Shown in pieces: positions 1 to 7,844 of a stretch of DNA of 64,000 bases. Made by a program: the position numbers and the translations under genes. The stretch covers positions 30,658 to 94,657 of the forward strand of contig NZ_BDBB01000035.1 of the NCBI RefSeq assembly GCF_001612765.1, read 5' to 3'. Each line of letters starts with the position of its first letter. Positions within the stretch are counted from its first letter, which is position 1. The notes beneath the pieces are model-generated. The model was not told the DNA's origin, made no database searches, and saw only the letters and a list, made by a program, of their open reading frames with translations. This DNA is from Nocardia arthritidis NBRC 100137. GTDB taxonomy: Bacteria; Actinomycetota; Actinomycetes; Mycobacteriales; Mycobacteriaceae.

Positions 1-3000
1 CGGCTGACCGAACTCGGCCGCGAATCCGGCGCGACGCTGTTCATGGTGCTGCACGCGGCGTTCGCGGTGCTGCTCGCCCGCCTCTCGGGCACCGCGGACA
101 TCGCGGTGGGCACGCCGGTGGCCGGGCGCGGCGCGGCCGAACTCGACGACGTGGTCGGCATGTTCGTCAACACGCTGGTCCTGCGGGCCCAGGTCGACCC
201 GGGCGAGGATTTCGCGGGCCTGCTCGCTCGCGTCCGCGCCACCGATGTCGCGGCCTTCGCGCACGCGGACGTGCCGTTCGAGCGTCTGGTCGAGGTGCTC
301 AACCCGGAGCGGTCCACCGCCCGTCATCCGCTGTTCCAGGTCGGCTTCTCCTTCCACAACCAGGCGGGAGCCGATTTCTCGCTGGACGGATTGACCGCCA
401 CCGCCGCCGATTTCGACTCCGAGGTCGCCCAGTTCGATCTGCACCTGGTCGTCACCGACCGCTACGGCCCCGGCGGAACCCCGGCGGGTATGGCGGCCTC
501 GCTCACCTACGCCACCGCCCTGTTCGACGAGTCCACGGTGGCCGGGTTCGCCACCCGCCTGCAACGGCTGCTGAACGCGGTGTGCGCGGACCCGCGGCTG
601 CCCGTCGGTGATCTCGCGCTGCTGGACCCGGCCGAGACCGAGCGCGTGCTGGTGACCTGGAACCGAGCCGGGCAGGCCTTCGCCCCGGCCACGCTGATCG
701 CCGCGTTCGAGGCGCAGGCGGCCAGGACGCCACAGGCGATCGCCATCGTCGACGACGCCACGACCCTCACCTACGAGGAGTTCGCCGCGCGGGTCAACCG
801 CCTGGCCCGGGTGCTCATCGCACGCGGGATCGGCCCGGAGAGGCCGGTGGCGCTGGCCATTCCGCGCAGCGTCGACCTGCTCGTGGCGATGTACGCGGTG
901 GTGACGGCCGGTGGCGCGTACGTGCCGCTGGACCCGGCGCATCCGCTGGAACGCACCGCGAGCGTGCTCGCCGCCGCCGGACCGCACCTGGTGCTCACCT
1001 CGGCGGGCAAGCCGATGCTGCCCGTGACGGCATCGGAACACGGTGTGGTGCTCGATATCTCGACCGTCGCCGACACCGTGGCCGACCACCCGGTGCGCGA
1101 CGACGAACGGATCGCCGCGCTCTCGCCCGCGAACACCGCCTACGTCATCTTCACCTCCGGTTCCACCGGCGTGCCGAAGGGTGTGGCGGTGCCGCACGCG
1201 GCGGTCGCGCATCAGCTGGACTGGATGCAGTCGGAATACGCGCTCGGCTCGGACGACGCGGCGCTGGTGCTGACCTCGGCCGCCTTCGACCTGTCGGTGT
1301 GGGAGTACTGGTGGGCGTTGCGAACCGGAGCCCGGCTGGTGCTCGCACCGCAGGACGCGCAGCGCGAACCGGCGGGCCTGCTCGACCTGGTTCGCCGCGC
1401 TTCGGTGACGACGCTGACACTGGTGCCCTCGCTGCTGGCGATGCTGGCCGAAGCCTCCGGCGAGCGCGGGCTACCGCGTTCGCTGCGCCGGTTGCTCGTC
1501 ATCGGCGAGGCGTTGCCCGCCGCGACGATGCGGCGGGTCGAGGCGCTCACCACGGCCAGGATCGACAACCTCTACGGACCCACCGAAGCCGCGGTGTCGG
1601 TCACCCGGTTCCGGGCGGGAACCGATATCCGGCAGGCGCTGGTGCCCATCGGCACGCCTCAATCCGGCAACCGGGTCTACGTGCTCGACGACCGGCTGCA
1701 CCCGGTGCCCGCCGGGGTGACCGGTGAGCTGTACCTCGGCGGCGCGCAGCTGGCCCGCGGCTACCACGGCCGAGCCGAACTCACCGCGGAACGGTTCGTG
1801 GCCGACCCGTTCGGGCCCGCGGGCGCGCGGCTGTACCGCACCGGCGACATGGTGCGCTGGGCCGCCGACGGCAACCTCGAGTACGTCGAGCGCCGCGATT
1901 TCCAGGTGAAGATCCGCGGCTATCGCATCGAACTCGCCGAGATCGAGCATGCCCTGCGCTCGCGGCCCGAGATCGGCGAGGCGATCGTCGTCGCCTACGA
2001 CACCGACGGCGCGAACGCCGTGCTGGTCGGCTACTTCACCGCCGTCGAGCGGCTCGACCCGAGCGCGTTGCGCGCCGCGCTGGCCGACGTCCTGCCGAGC
2101 TACATGGTGCCCACGCAGCTGCGGCAACTGGAGACCTTGCCGCTCAGCGCGAACGGCAAGGTCGATCGCGCGGCCTTGCCGCGCCCGGAGCCGCACGCGC
2201 GGGAATTCCGCGCACCCGGCACCGACTTGGAACATGCCGTGTGCGCGGACTTCGCCGACGTGCTCGCCGCCGAGCGGGTCGGCCTGGACGACAACTTCTT
2301 CGAACGCGGAGGCAACTCGCTGCTGGCCACCCGCTTGGCCGCCCGCCTGAGCGCGGCGCTGGGCGAGCAGATCCCGGTGCTCTGGCTCTTCGCCGCGCCG
2401 ACGCCGGCGCGCCTGATCGCCCAGCTGGAGCAGCACCGCTGCGGTCGCGGCCGGGTCGACGCGTCCGCCGCGTTCGACGTCGTGCTCGCGCTGCGCACCG
2501 GCGGCGCTCGGCAGCCACTGTTCTGCATCCATCCCGCCGGCGGTGTGGCGTGGTCCTTCGCGGGTCTCGCGGCGCACCTGGACCCAGAGCGGGACGTGTA
2601 CGGCATCCAGTCGCCGGTGCTGAACCCGGGTGAGACCCTGCCGGAGTCCATCGACGACTGGGCGCGCCGGTACGTGCGGGAGATCCGCGCCGTGCAGCCC
2701 GAGGGGCCCTACCACCTGCTCGGCTGGTCGCTCGGCGGCGTCCTGGCGCACGCGGTGGCGACGCAGTTGCAGGAGCAAGGCCAGCGGGTCGCGGTCCTGG
2801 CCATGATGGACAGCCCGCTGCGGGTCGAGGCGGAGGAGGCCACCGCCCTGCCGGTCGCCGATCTGCTCGGCGGTTTGCTCGGCGAAGCGGCCGATGACGG
2901 GGACGCCGAACTGGACCTGCCCCGGCTCGCGCGCCGGCTCGCGCGACTGCCCGAGCCGTTCGCCTCGTTCGGCGCCGACCGCCTCGACCGAGTGCTGAGG

Positions 3001-3252
3001 GCCGGGGCCGGATCGCTGGAGTTGATCCGCCGCTACCGCCCCCGCCCGTACAAGGGCAACCTGCTGTACTTCACCGCCGCGCTGGACGATCCCACCGGCG
3101 CCGCGGGCGCCGCGAGCTGGGCCGACGCCGTGGACGGCACCGTGCACAACCACGCGGTGCACGCCTCGCACTGGCGGATGACCTCGGAGTCAGCGCTGGC
3201 GCGGATCGGCCACGTCCTCACCGCGGCACTGGCAGACACCGAGCGCCCCTAG
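1..3252 (+). CDS. Non-ribosomal peptide synthetase, C-terminal part (C'-A-PCP-TE), 5' truncated by window
   Basis: This is the terminal module of an NRPS. It adds the last amino acid and releases the peptide through a thioesterase. The frame is open from base 1, so the start lies outside the window. It opens inside a condensation domain (TLFMVLHAAFAVLLARLSG, then VGTPVAGR); the HHxxxDG motif is upstream and not visible. The A domain covers codons ~220-720, with the A3 motif TSGSTGVPKG near base 1153 and NGKVDR at its end. The carrier serine is at 2317-2319, in ERGGNSL, with Arg where Leu is usual. The thioesterase has GWSLGG (Ser codon 2728-2730) and a C-terminal HASHW histidine. The specificity residues read by alignment to GrsA/EntF are D-L-W-T-L-I-L-V-S-(K), which I cannot assign to a monomer. 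mbtH follows 37 nt downstream, so the two are probably co-transcribed. Confidence 0.95.
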   Translation, partial: RLTELGRESGATLFMVLHAAFAVLLARLSGTADIAVGTPVAGRGAAELDDVVGMFVNTLVLRAQVDPGEDFAGLLARVRATDVAAFAHADVPFERLVEVLNPERSTARHPLFQVGFSFHNQAGADFSLDGLTATAADFDSEVAQFDLHLVVTDRYGPGGTPAGMAASLTYATALFDESTVAGFATRLQRLLNAVCADPRLPVGDLALLDPAETERVLVTWNRAGQAFAPATLIAAFEAQAARTPQAIAIVDDATTLTYEEFAARVNRLARVLIARGIGPERPVALAIPRSVDLLVAMYAVVTAGGAYVPLDPAHPLERTASVLAAAGPHLVLTSAGKPMLPVTASEHGVVLDISTVADTVADHPVRDDERIAALSPANTAYVIFTSGSTGVPKGVAVPHAAVAHQLDWMQSEYALGSDDAALVLTSAAFDLSVWEYWWALRTGARLVLAPQDAQREPAGLLDLVRRASVTTLTLVPSLLAMLAEASGERGLPRSLRRLLVIGEALPAATMRRVEALTTARIDNLYGPTEAAVSVTRFRAGTDIRQALVPIGTPQSGNRVYVLDDRLHPVPAGVTGELYLGGAQLARGYHGRAELTAERFVADPFGPAGARLYRTGDMVRWAADGNLEYVERRDFQVKIRGYRIELAEIEHALRSRPEIGEAIVVAYDTDGANAVLVGYFTAVERLDPSALRAALADVLPSYMVPTQLRQLETLPLSANGKVDRAALPRPEPHAREFRAPGTDLEHAVCADFADVLAAERVGLDDNFFERGGNSLLATRLAARLSAALGEQIPVLWLFAAPTPARLIAQLEQHRCGRGRVDASAAFDVVLALRTGGARQPLFCIHPAGGVAWSFAGLAAHLDPERDVYGIQSPVLNPGETLPESIDDWARRYVREIRAVQPEGPYHLLGWSLGGVLAHAVATQLQEQGQRVAVLAMMDSPLRVEAEEATALPVADLLGGLLGEAADDGDAELDLPRLARRLARLPEPFASFGADRLDRVLRAGAGSLELIRRYRPRPYKGNLLYFTAALDDPTGAAGAASWADAVDGTVHNHAVHASHWRMTSESALARIGHVLTAALADTERP

Positions 3253-3289
3253 ATCCCCCTGACCCGACCAGGAAGAAGGAAAAACCGAA

Positions 3290-3508
3290 ATGACCAATCC
3301 GTTCGACAACGACGACGCCAAGTTCTACGTCCTGATCAACAAAGAGGGCGAACACTCCTTGTGGCCGGTCTTCGCCGCCGTCCCCGGTGGCTGGACCATC
3401 GCCTACGGCGCGGCCAATCGCAAGTCCTGCCTGGAGTACGTGGAGACGCACTGGGTGGACATGCGCCCCAAGTCGCTCATCGAGGCCATGTCCACCGAGG
3501 CGAACTGA
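3290..3508 (+). CDS. mbtH: MbtH family protein
   Basis: A 72-residue MbtH-like chaperone that binds and activates NRPS adenylation domains. Family hallmarks are visible: NKEGEHSLWPVF, the invariant tryptophans in SLWP, GGWTIAYG and THWVDMRP, and the closing DMRPKSL. Length is typical for the family. The start is supported by GAAGGA about 10 nt upstream of the ATG. It lies 37 nt behind the thioesterase-terminated NRPS gene and is followed by a strong hairpin, so it appears to be the last gene of that operon. Its likely partners are the upstream A domain and possibly those of the large NRPS at 41251 onward, which has no mbtH inside this window. Confidence 0.96.
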   Translation: MTNPFDNDDAKFYVLINKEGEHSLWPVFAAVPGGWTIAYGAANRKSCLEYVETHWVDMRPKSLIEAMSTEAN

Positions 3509-3520
3509 CCACCTGAATAC

Positions 3521-3566
3521 GCGGGGCGCGCCGGTCCCCATCCCCCTGCCGACCGGCGCGCTCCGC
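3521..3566. terminator. Strong bidirectional hairpin terminator
   Basis: A perfect 11-bp inverted repeat (3526-3536 with 3551-3561; arms GCGCGCCGGTC and GACCGGCGCGC) with a 14-nt loop. It extends to about 16 bp (3521-3566) if one G-U pair is allowed. It sits exactly between the convergent ends of mbtH (3508) and the XRE regulator (3568). There is no T-tract, as is common in actinobacteria. Confidence 0.8.
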
Positions 3567-3567
3567 C

Positions 3568-4914
3568 TCAGGCCTTGACCTGCGCCGAGTCGATCACCGC
3601 GTGCGCATGCCGGCGCCATTCACCGACGGCTCTGGTGCGCAGGCCGCCGAGCGCCGAGTCGAACTGCATGGCGCGCTGGGTGACGGTGAGCCCCACATAG
3701 GTGTGCGCGTTCGTGATGGCGCTGGTCGCCACCGCGCAGGCTTCCTCGATCTCGCCGGAGGCAAGCAGCGCCGTGGCGTGCTCGAAGCGGACCAGGGCGG
3801 GCTCCATGGTCTCCGACGGGTCGTACAGCGCCATCGCGCGGGCGGCCGCCACGGCGGTCTCGTCGGCGCGGCCGAGGCGGGAATATCCGATCGCCTGATA
3901 AAAAGCGAGTTTCTCGGGGCGGAAAGAAAAAATACCGACCGAAAGGTCTTCCGGCCCGACGTCTTCCAAAGCCGATGCCGAACGCGCGATACAGCGCGCG
4001 AATTCGTCGGCGTGCCCGAGACTGGCGTGCGCGCGCGCCGCCATTCCCCACAACCACGCGGCGGCCGCGCCATAGGACGGATTTTCTTGCAATCGGCCGT
4101 CGAGTAACTGCAAAACTTCCTTCGGCTTATCGCTATAGGTGGGCAAATACGCGAGCCCGGCCAGGGCGATGTCCTCCGAATAGCGGTCGCCGATGTCCTG
4201 CGCGGCATGGATCGCGGTGGCATACCACATCCGCGCCTGGCCGAAATGCCCCTCGTTGAACAGGATCTCGCCGACTACGTTCGCCAGTCTGCCCGCCGTC
4301 CGCACCAGCCGGACCTGATGATGGGTTGGCTGCCGTTCGCCGAGACAGCTTCGGACCATCCGGAATTGCTCGAGCCCGGTCTGCAGCAGTTCGTGCGGCG
4401 GCACCTGCACCACCCGCGTGCCGAGGACCTCGGCCGACTGCTCCAGGAACGCCAGTCGCCGTTCGCTGATCGACCCCGCGTCGAGGGTTGCCAGCATCCG
4501 TTCCGGTTCGCTCGCCACCAGGTCCGCCGCCTGGCCTGCCAGGCCCGCGCCGATGCAGGCCAGCAGTTCTCGCCTTCTCACGTCGTCTTCCTCGACTTCC
4601 TTGTCGAGCCCGATTTCCCTACCGAGCTTGGTGTGCCTTTCGGGCGCCGAATCGGCGCTTTCGTAGTCGGGGGCGGTCGCCCGGCCCGTGACGATCGCAC
4701 GCTCGAATCGTTCGACGACGACGGAATCGACCTGCGACAGGACTCTGTCGAGGAGACGCTGGCTAGCGGCGTGCATCCGGGTTGTCCGGCCGTTCTCCCA
4801 CAGGACCACGGTGCGCGGTGTGACGCCCACCAGACGGGCGAATTCGTAACGGCTTCGCTTCATCGCCGTGCGAAGCGCATGTACAGCTTCGCCCGTCCAG
4901 TCGACCTCCACCAT
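3568..4914 (-). CDS. XRE-type HTH transcriptional regulator with TPR-like C-terminal region
   Basis: A 448-residue regulator with an N-terminal Cro/C1-type HTH (~residues 8-45; FARLVGVTPRTVVLWENGR contains the recognition region). A long alpha-helical, alanine-rich region follows with TPR-like stretches such as RMWYATAIHAAQDIGDR. This layout is common in Streptomyces and Nocardia regulators that sense a peptide or a partner protein; the ligand here is unknown. The frame is open further upstream to 5292, but the start at 4914 is preferred because GAGGAAGAGAG lies just upstream of the ATG and the HTH begins at once. It diverges from the small genes at 5170 and 5365, with an inverted repeat at 4971-4994 between them. 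That suggests autoregulation and control of the pair. Confidence 0.85.
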   Translation of the reverse strand: MVEVDWTGEAVHALRTAMKRSRYEFARLVGVTPRTVVLWENGRTTRMHAASQRLLDRVLSQVDSVVVERFERAIVTGRATAPDYESADSAPERHTKLGREIGLDKEVEEDDVRRRELLACIGAGLAGQAADLVASEPERMLATLDAGSISERRLAFLEQSAEVLGTRVVQVPPHELLQTGLEQFRMVRSCLGERQPTHHQVRLVRTAGRLANVVGEILFNEGHFGQARMWYATAIHAAQDIGDRYSEDIALAGLAYLPTYSDKPKEVLQLLDGRLQENPSYGAAAAWLWGMAARAHASLGHADEFARCIARSASALEDVGPEDLSVGIFSFRPEKLAFYQAIGYSRLGRADETAVAAARAMALYDPSETMEPALVRFEHATALLASGEIEEACAVATSAITNAHTYVGLTVTQRAMQFDSALGGLRTRAVGEWRRHAHAVIDSAQVKA

Positions 4915-4970
4915 AGGTCTCTCTTCCTCGCTCCAGGCCGCTACAAACGGAAAGTACTCGCAATTACCGC

Positions 4971-4994
4971 ATTCGGGTCTGTTATCTACCGAAT
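4971..4994. promoter_or_regulatory. Inverted repeat, putative operator between XRE gene and small-gene pair
   Basis: ATTCGG (4971-4976) and CCGAAT (4989-4994) form perfect 6-bp arms around a 12-nt spacer in the 255-bp divergent intergenic region, inside a locally AT-richer stretch (about 4945-5010). The position suits an operator for the XRE regulator, but this is inferred from placement only. Confidence 0.35.
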
Positions 4995-5169
4995 CGCAAC
5001 GCGCACTGTAGAACCGCACCCGGCATCGGGGGTCCGCCCAAACCCTGTCGAGGGCGCTCGTTGTCCGGAACCCGGCGCACGGTCCCGACGCGGCCCGATC
5101 CATCCGTGTCGAGCGCGATCCGGCGGCGCCTTCTCGGTGCCGGGTGCACTGCCCAAGTGGAGGTGAAAG

Positions 5170-5358
5170 ATGGACGTGTTGCACTCGGACGTCAGAGAAT
5201 TGTGGCTGGTGCAAAGCCGCGACTGCACGCAGGAACCGCTCGGTCTGACCTATGACCGGGCGCGGTTCCTCTGCGCCGTCCACGCCGGTCACGGCGCGAG
5301 CTGCCGTCAGTACCTAACCGCGTCGGCGTTCTGTTCCCGGCAGGACGCCGGCCAGTAA
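5170..5358 (+). CDS. Small hypothetical protein
   Basis: A 62-residue protein with three cysteines in its second half and one near residue 19. No family is recognised. A real gene is supported by a strong Shine-Dalgarno (GGAGGTG, 4 nt before the ATG) and by a second small gene only 6 nt after its stop. It is divergent from the XRE regulator at 3568-4914, a common arrangement in actinomycetes where the small partner gene is controlled by, or acts with, the regulator. Confidence 0.65.
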   Translation: MDVLHSDVRELWLVQSRDCTQEPLGLTYDRARFLCAVHAGHGASCRQYLTASAFCSRQDAGQ

Positions 5359-5364
5359 TCGGCC

Positions 5365-5631
5365 GTGGAACCGCTGCTGAGCATGCTCGGCGCGTGCACG
5401 CTTCTGGTGGCCGCCATCATCGGCGTCGGATCGTGTCTGCCGCACGGCGGCGCCGAGGACGCGCACCGGCCGCCCGAGCAGCCGTTCACCGTCGAACAGG
5501 CGCATCGGGTGATGCAGGGCCACCGCCCCTGCCGCGCCGACGCCTGCCCCCGCAAGCAGGCAGCCTTCCGCACCCTGGTCGCGTCCGGCCGCGTCGTCCC
5601 CGACAGCAGGGCCGATGGATACTCGCGCTGA
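5365..5631 (+). CDS. Small membrane-anchored protein with C-terminal Cys/RK motif
   Basis: An 88-residue protein starting at a GTG 6 nt after the preceding stop, so translation is probably coupled. Residues ~3-24 are hydrophobic (LLSMLGACTLLVAAIIGVG) and could be a signal anchor. The tail has the pattern HRPCRADACPRKQAAFRTLV followed by AGR/SGR-VVPDS. I recognise this C-x4-C-xRK-x-A-x(3)-LV arrangement as recurring in short actinobacterial proteins next to XRE regulators, but its function is unknown to me. The recognised part is only the last ~45 residues. Confidence 0.6.
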   Translation: MEPLLSMLGACTLLVAAIIGVGSCLPHGGAEDAHRPPEQPFTVEQAHRVMQGHRPCRADACPRKQAAFRTLVASGRVVPDSRADGYSR

Positions 5632-6155
5632 CCGACCGTCGGCGCACCGAACTCGTTGCCATGCTGCCGCTCCTGTGGATCTGCCGGACGTTCGTGTCGA
5701 ACGCCCCCGTCAGCGGTCGAACCCACCCGGCGCAACGGCGGATGCCGATGGCTCCCGACAATCCTCTGCGCGACACCATTTTGCCACCGCGCCGGTCCCA
5801 GGCAAGGAACTGTGCCTCGGAGCCGCCCCCCGGCCAGATCCTGCGGCCGCGCTCGATGGGGTGGTCGAAACCTGCTCGGCCGAACGGAATTCGGGCACGA
5901 ATTGCCGTGCGCGGAGCAAACTGCTCGGCGTGGATTCCCCACGTGGACTCGAAGATCGATGCTATGGTCGAGCAATCGTAGGTTTTGGTACGAGTACAGA
6001 TCTACTCTTCGCGAGATGAGTGACTATCCATTGGTATTCGGGGACCGTTGGATAGGCTGGCGGAGCTGTCGCCGACTGTGTTGTTGAAGTAATCATGTCG
6101 GCCTCGCCGCTGAAGCGTAGACAAATCTCATCGTGCCTCTTGTTTTAGGAGTGTC
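5632..6155. other. Intergenic region upstream of the four-gene operon
   Basis: No convincing gene is present: open frames here lack ribosome binding sites and family resemblance. From about 5950 the sequence is clearly AT-richer than its surroundings. It holds the inverted repeat CTATCCA (6024-6030)/TGGATAG (6049-6055) with an 18-nt spacer, then TAGGAG just upstream of the ATG at 6156. It probably carries the promoter of the 6156-10851 operon. Confidence 0.5.
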
Positions 6156-7100
6156 ATGTCCTCGTTCGGGGAGGATGAGGGAAGTGGCGGGGCTTTCCTC
6201 GTGGATTGGGATCAGTACCGCCAAGCGCCGATCTTCGAGAACCTCACGGCAATCAATTTCTTCCGGCTGACCATCAATTTTCCGAGGTTCAAATCATGGG
6301 ACGACTCGTCGAAAATGGGCATGCTGGCGGATTGTGTGTACGAGGAGGCGTACGAACTGCTCGCTCGATCGGGGCTGTACAGCTTCGACCAATTGAATCG
6401 CACCTCGGCAGACGACTCGGTGGGCGTGCACTACAAGGACGCCGATGCGGACTTCCGGCTGCAACTGACTACCTCGAACGAGTTGTCGCTGACGCGTCCG
6501 GGTTCTTCGATGAAGCGATTCTACGAGTGGTACCGCCTCATCATGCCGGAGGTTCACCGGCTGTACGAGAAGGTCCGTGAATTCATGGAGTTGTCCTCGG
6601 AGCCCAAGAACGGGACACGCCGCGACATCGTCCCCGCCCGGGCCGGTTTCTCCTTCAAATACATCCTGCATGACTTCCGCACAGTGGGCCGGGGCCCGCA
6701 AGAGGTGAAGAACTCGGCGCTCATCGGGGCGTCGATGTCGAAGGTGCCCGGCCCCGACGGCAGGCTCATCGAGCTGGACGAGAATCAGCTGGGCAGCCTG
6801 GGCAGAATCGATCTCGCGGTCAGTCGCTGGATCAGGGCGCCGGGCGGGACGATCCGAGAGATCTACAGTGTGGAAGCGCCCGGGAATCTCGACTACGGCA
6901 CGATTTGGGCCGATTTCCACTATCTTGCGGAGACCAGGGACGACAAAGAGGGCAGGCGCATAGAACCTGATTTCTCCGACTTCTTGCGCCGTTTCGATCA
7001 CCCGGTGACGGACTTTCTCCGGGATCGGGCTCTGATGGGCTACCTTTCCGACCTGACCCAGGGAGTCGAGTTCAAAACCACGCCGGGGCTGCTGCCCTGA
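6156..7100 (+). CDS. Unknown protein, possibly TIGR04255-like, first gene of a putative defence operon
   Basis: A 314-residue soluble protein with no signal peptide or membrane segment. I do not recognise it firmly. The overall order weakly resembles the sporadically distributed TIGR04255 family: an N-terminal YRQAPIFE segment, a central WYRLIMPEVHRLYEKVREF helix, RAGFSFKYI, and a C-terminal segment ending in FDHPVTDFLRD. That family occurs in defence-associated neighbourhoods, but the match is distant. The start is supported by TAGGAG upstream. Its stop overlaps the next start codon (TGATG, 1-nt overlap at 7100), so translation is coupled to the predicted nucleotide hydrolase. G+C is lower than in the flanking genes, especially in the first third, consistent with horizontal transfer. 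Confidence 0.75.
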   Translation: MSSFGEDEGSGGAFLVDWDQYRQAPIFENLTAINFFRLTINFPRFKSWDDSSKMGMLADCVYEEAYELLARSGLYSFDQLNRTSADDSVGVHYKDADADFRLQLTTSNELSLTRPGSSMKRFYEWYRLIMPEVHRLYEKVREFMELSSEPKNGTRRDIVPARAGFSFKYILHDFRTVGRGPQEVKNSALIGASMSKVPGPDGRLIELDENQLGSLGRIDLAVSRWIRAPGGTIREIYSVEAPGNLDYGTIWADFHYLAETRDDKEGRRIEPDFSDFLRRFDHPVTDFLRDRALMGYLSDLTQGVEFKTTPGLLP

Positions 7101-7831
7101 TGAAGACTCCGGATGAGCACACGGTCGCCTCTCGCGTGGCATTCGTCATCTCACCTTTCGGTGATCCCTACGACTCGTACTTCGACGAGATCTTCTGCCC
7201 CGCGCTCGAGAAGGCAGGCATGGTCGGCAAGCGAGGTGATTCGATGTTCAGAGCCGGCAACGTGATCCGGCAGATCTGGGACCTCATCGACGAGAGCGCG
7301 GTGGTCCTGGCGGACGTCTCGGAGCCGAACGCGAACGTGTACTACGAACTCGGGCTCGCGCATGCACTGGGCAAACCATGTGTACTGATCACGCGCGATA
7401 CCTCGAGCATTCCTTTCGACCTGCGAAATCAGCGTCATCTCGAGTACCGTACGAAACGCCCGCGCTGGGCCGAAGTGCTCGAGGACGAGATCGTCCGGGC
7501 CGTCGTCGAGACCATGCAGCGCCCAGAACTGTCGGTCGTGTTCCCCGAGCGATCGGTGGCGGTCGCCGAGGCAGGCAAATCGCCGGAGTCGGCGCAGTTG
7601 CTGATGCTTCAGGCCGCCGTGGATTCACTGCGCCGTCAACTCGCGGCGGCGGAGCCGACGCCCGGATATCGGCCCGAACTCGGGCTGGGTACCGCGGACG
7701 AACTCGAAACGCTCGCCCAGAACATGCTGGCGCAGGGAAGTAGCCCGGAGGCAGTGGTCGAGGCGCTGCGGGAACGGGGCGCGCCCGCAGTGTGGGCGGA
7801 ATCGGTTGTGCGTTCCATCAATTCGCAGTAG
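7100..7831 (+). CDS. TIR-like / nucleoside deoxyribosyltransferase-fold predicted nucleotide hydrolase
   Basis: A 243-residue protein. Residues ~12-115 match the Rossmann-like fold shared by nucleoside 2-deoxyribosyltransferases and TIR-like NAD-processing effectors. The signs are an N-terminal strand AFVISPFG (with D-x-Y-x3-F), LADVSEPNANVYYELG with the likely catalytic Glu83, then LAHALGKPCVLITR and a final IPFDLRNQRHLEY. Families of this type act as NAD+ or nucleotide hydrolases in bacterial immunity; activity here is inferred. Residues ~168-190 look coiled-coil, and the last ~45 form a small helical domain of unknown role. The gene begins inside the previous stop codon. The next start (7845) is 13 nt after this stop, placing it in one transcript with the HerA/TraD-like ATPase. 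Confidence 0.85.
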   Translation: MKTPDEHTVASRVAFVISPFGDPYDSYFDEIFCPALEKAGMVGKRGDSMFRAGNVIRQIWDLIDESAVVLADVSEPNANVYYELGLAHALGKPCVLITRDTSSIPFDLRNQRHLEYRTKRPRWAEVLEDEIVRAVVETMQRPELSVVFPERSVAVAEAGKSPESAQLLMLQAAVDSLRRQLAAAEPTPGYRPELGLGTADELETLAQNMLAQGSSPEAVVEALRERGAPAVWAESVVRSINSQ

Positions 7832-7844
7832 CGGGGGTTTGCCG

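Noticed and set aside
1471..3171. 566-codon minus-strand frame antisense to the first NRPS gene
   Set aside because: Shadow of the A-PCP-TE coding frame: no start signals, and low-complexity composition.
1..3252. The left-edge NRPS as the continuation of the giant NRPS at the right edge
   Set aside because: They are 38 kb apart with regulators, catabolic operons and terminators between them, and both run rightward. The left one already ends in a thioesterase and mbtH, so they are treated as separate loci.
5632..6155. Possible attachment site or direct repeats flanking the four-gene operon
   Set aside because: I compared the region before 6156 with the sequence after 10851 by eye and found no matching direct repeat, tRNA gene or integrase. 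Only a local GATTCGTCGC repeat exists at the right end.
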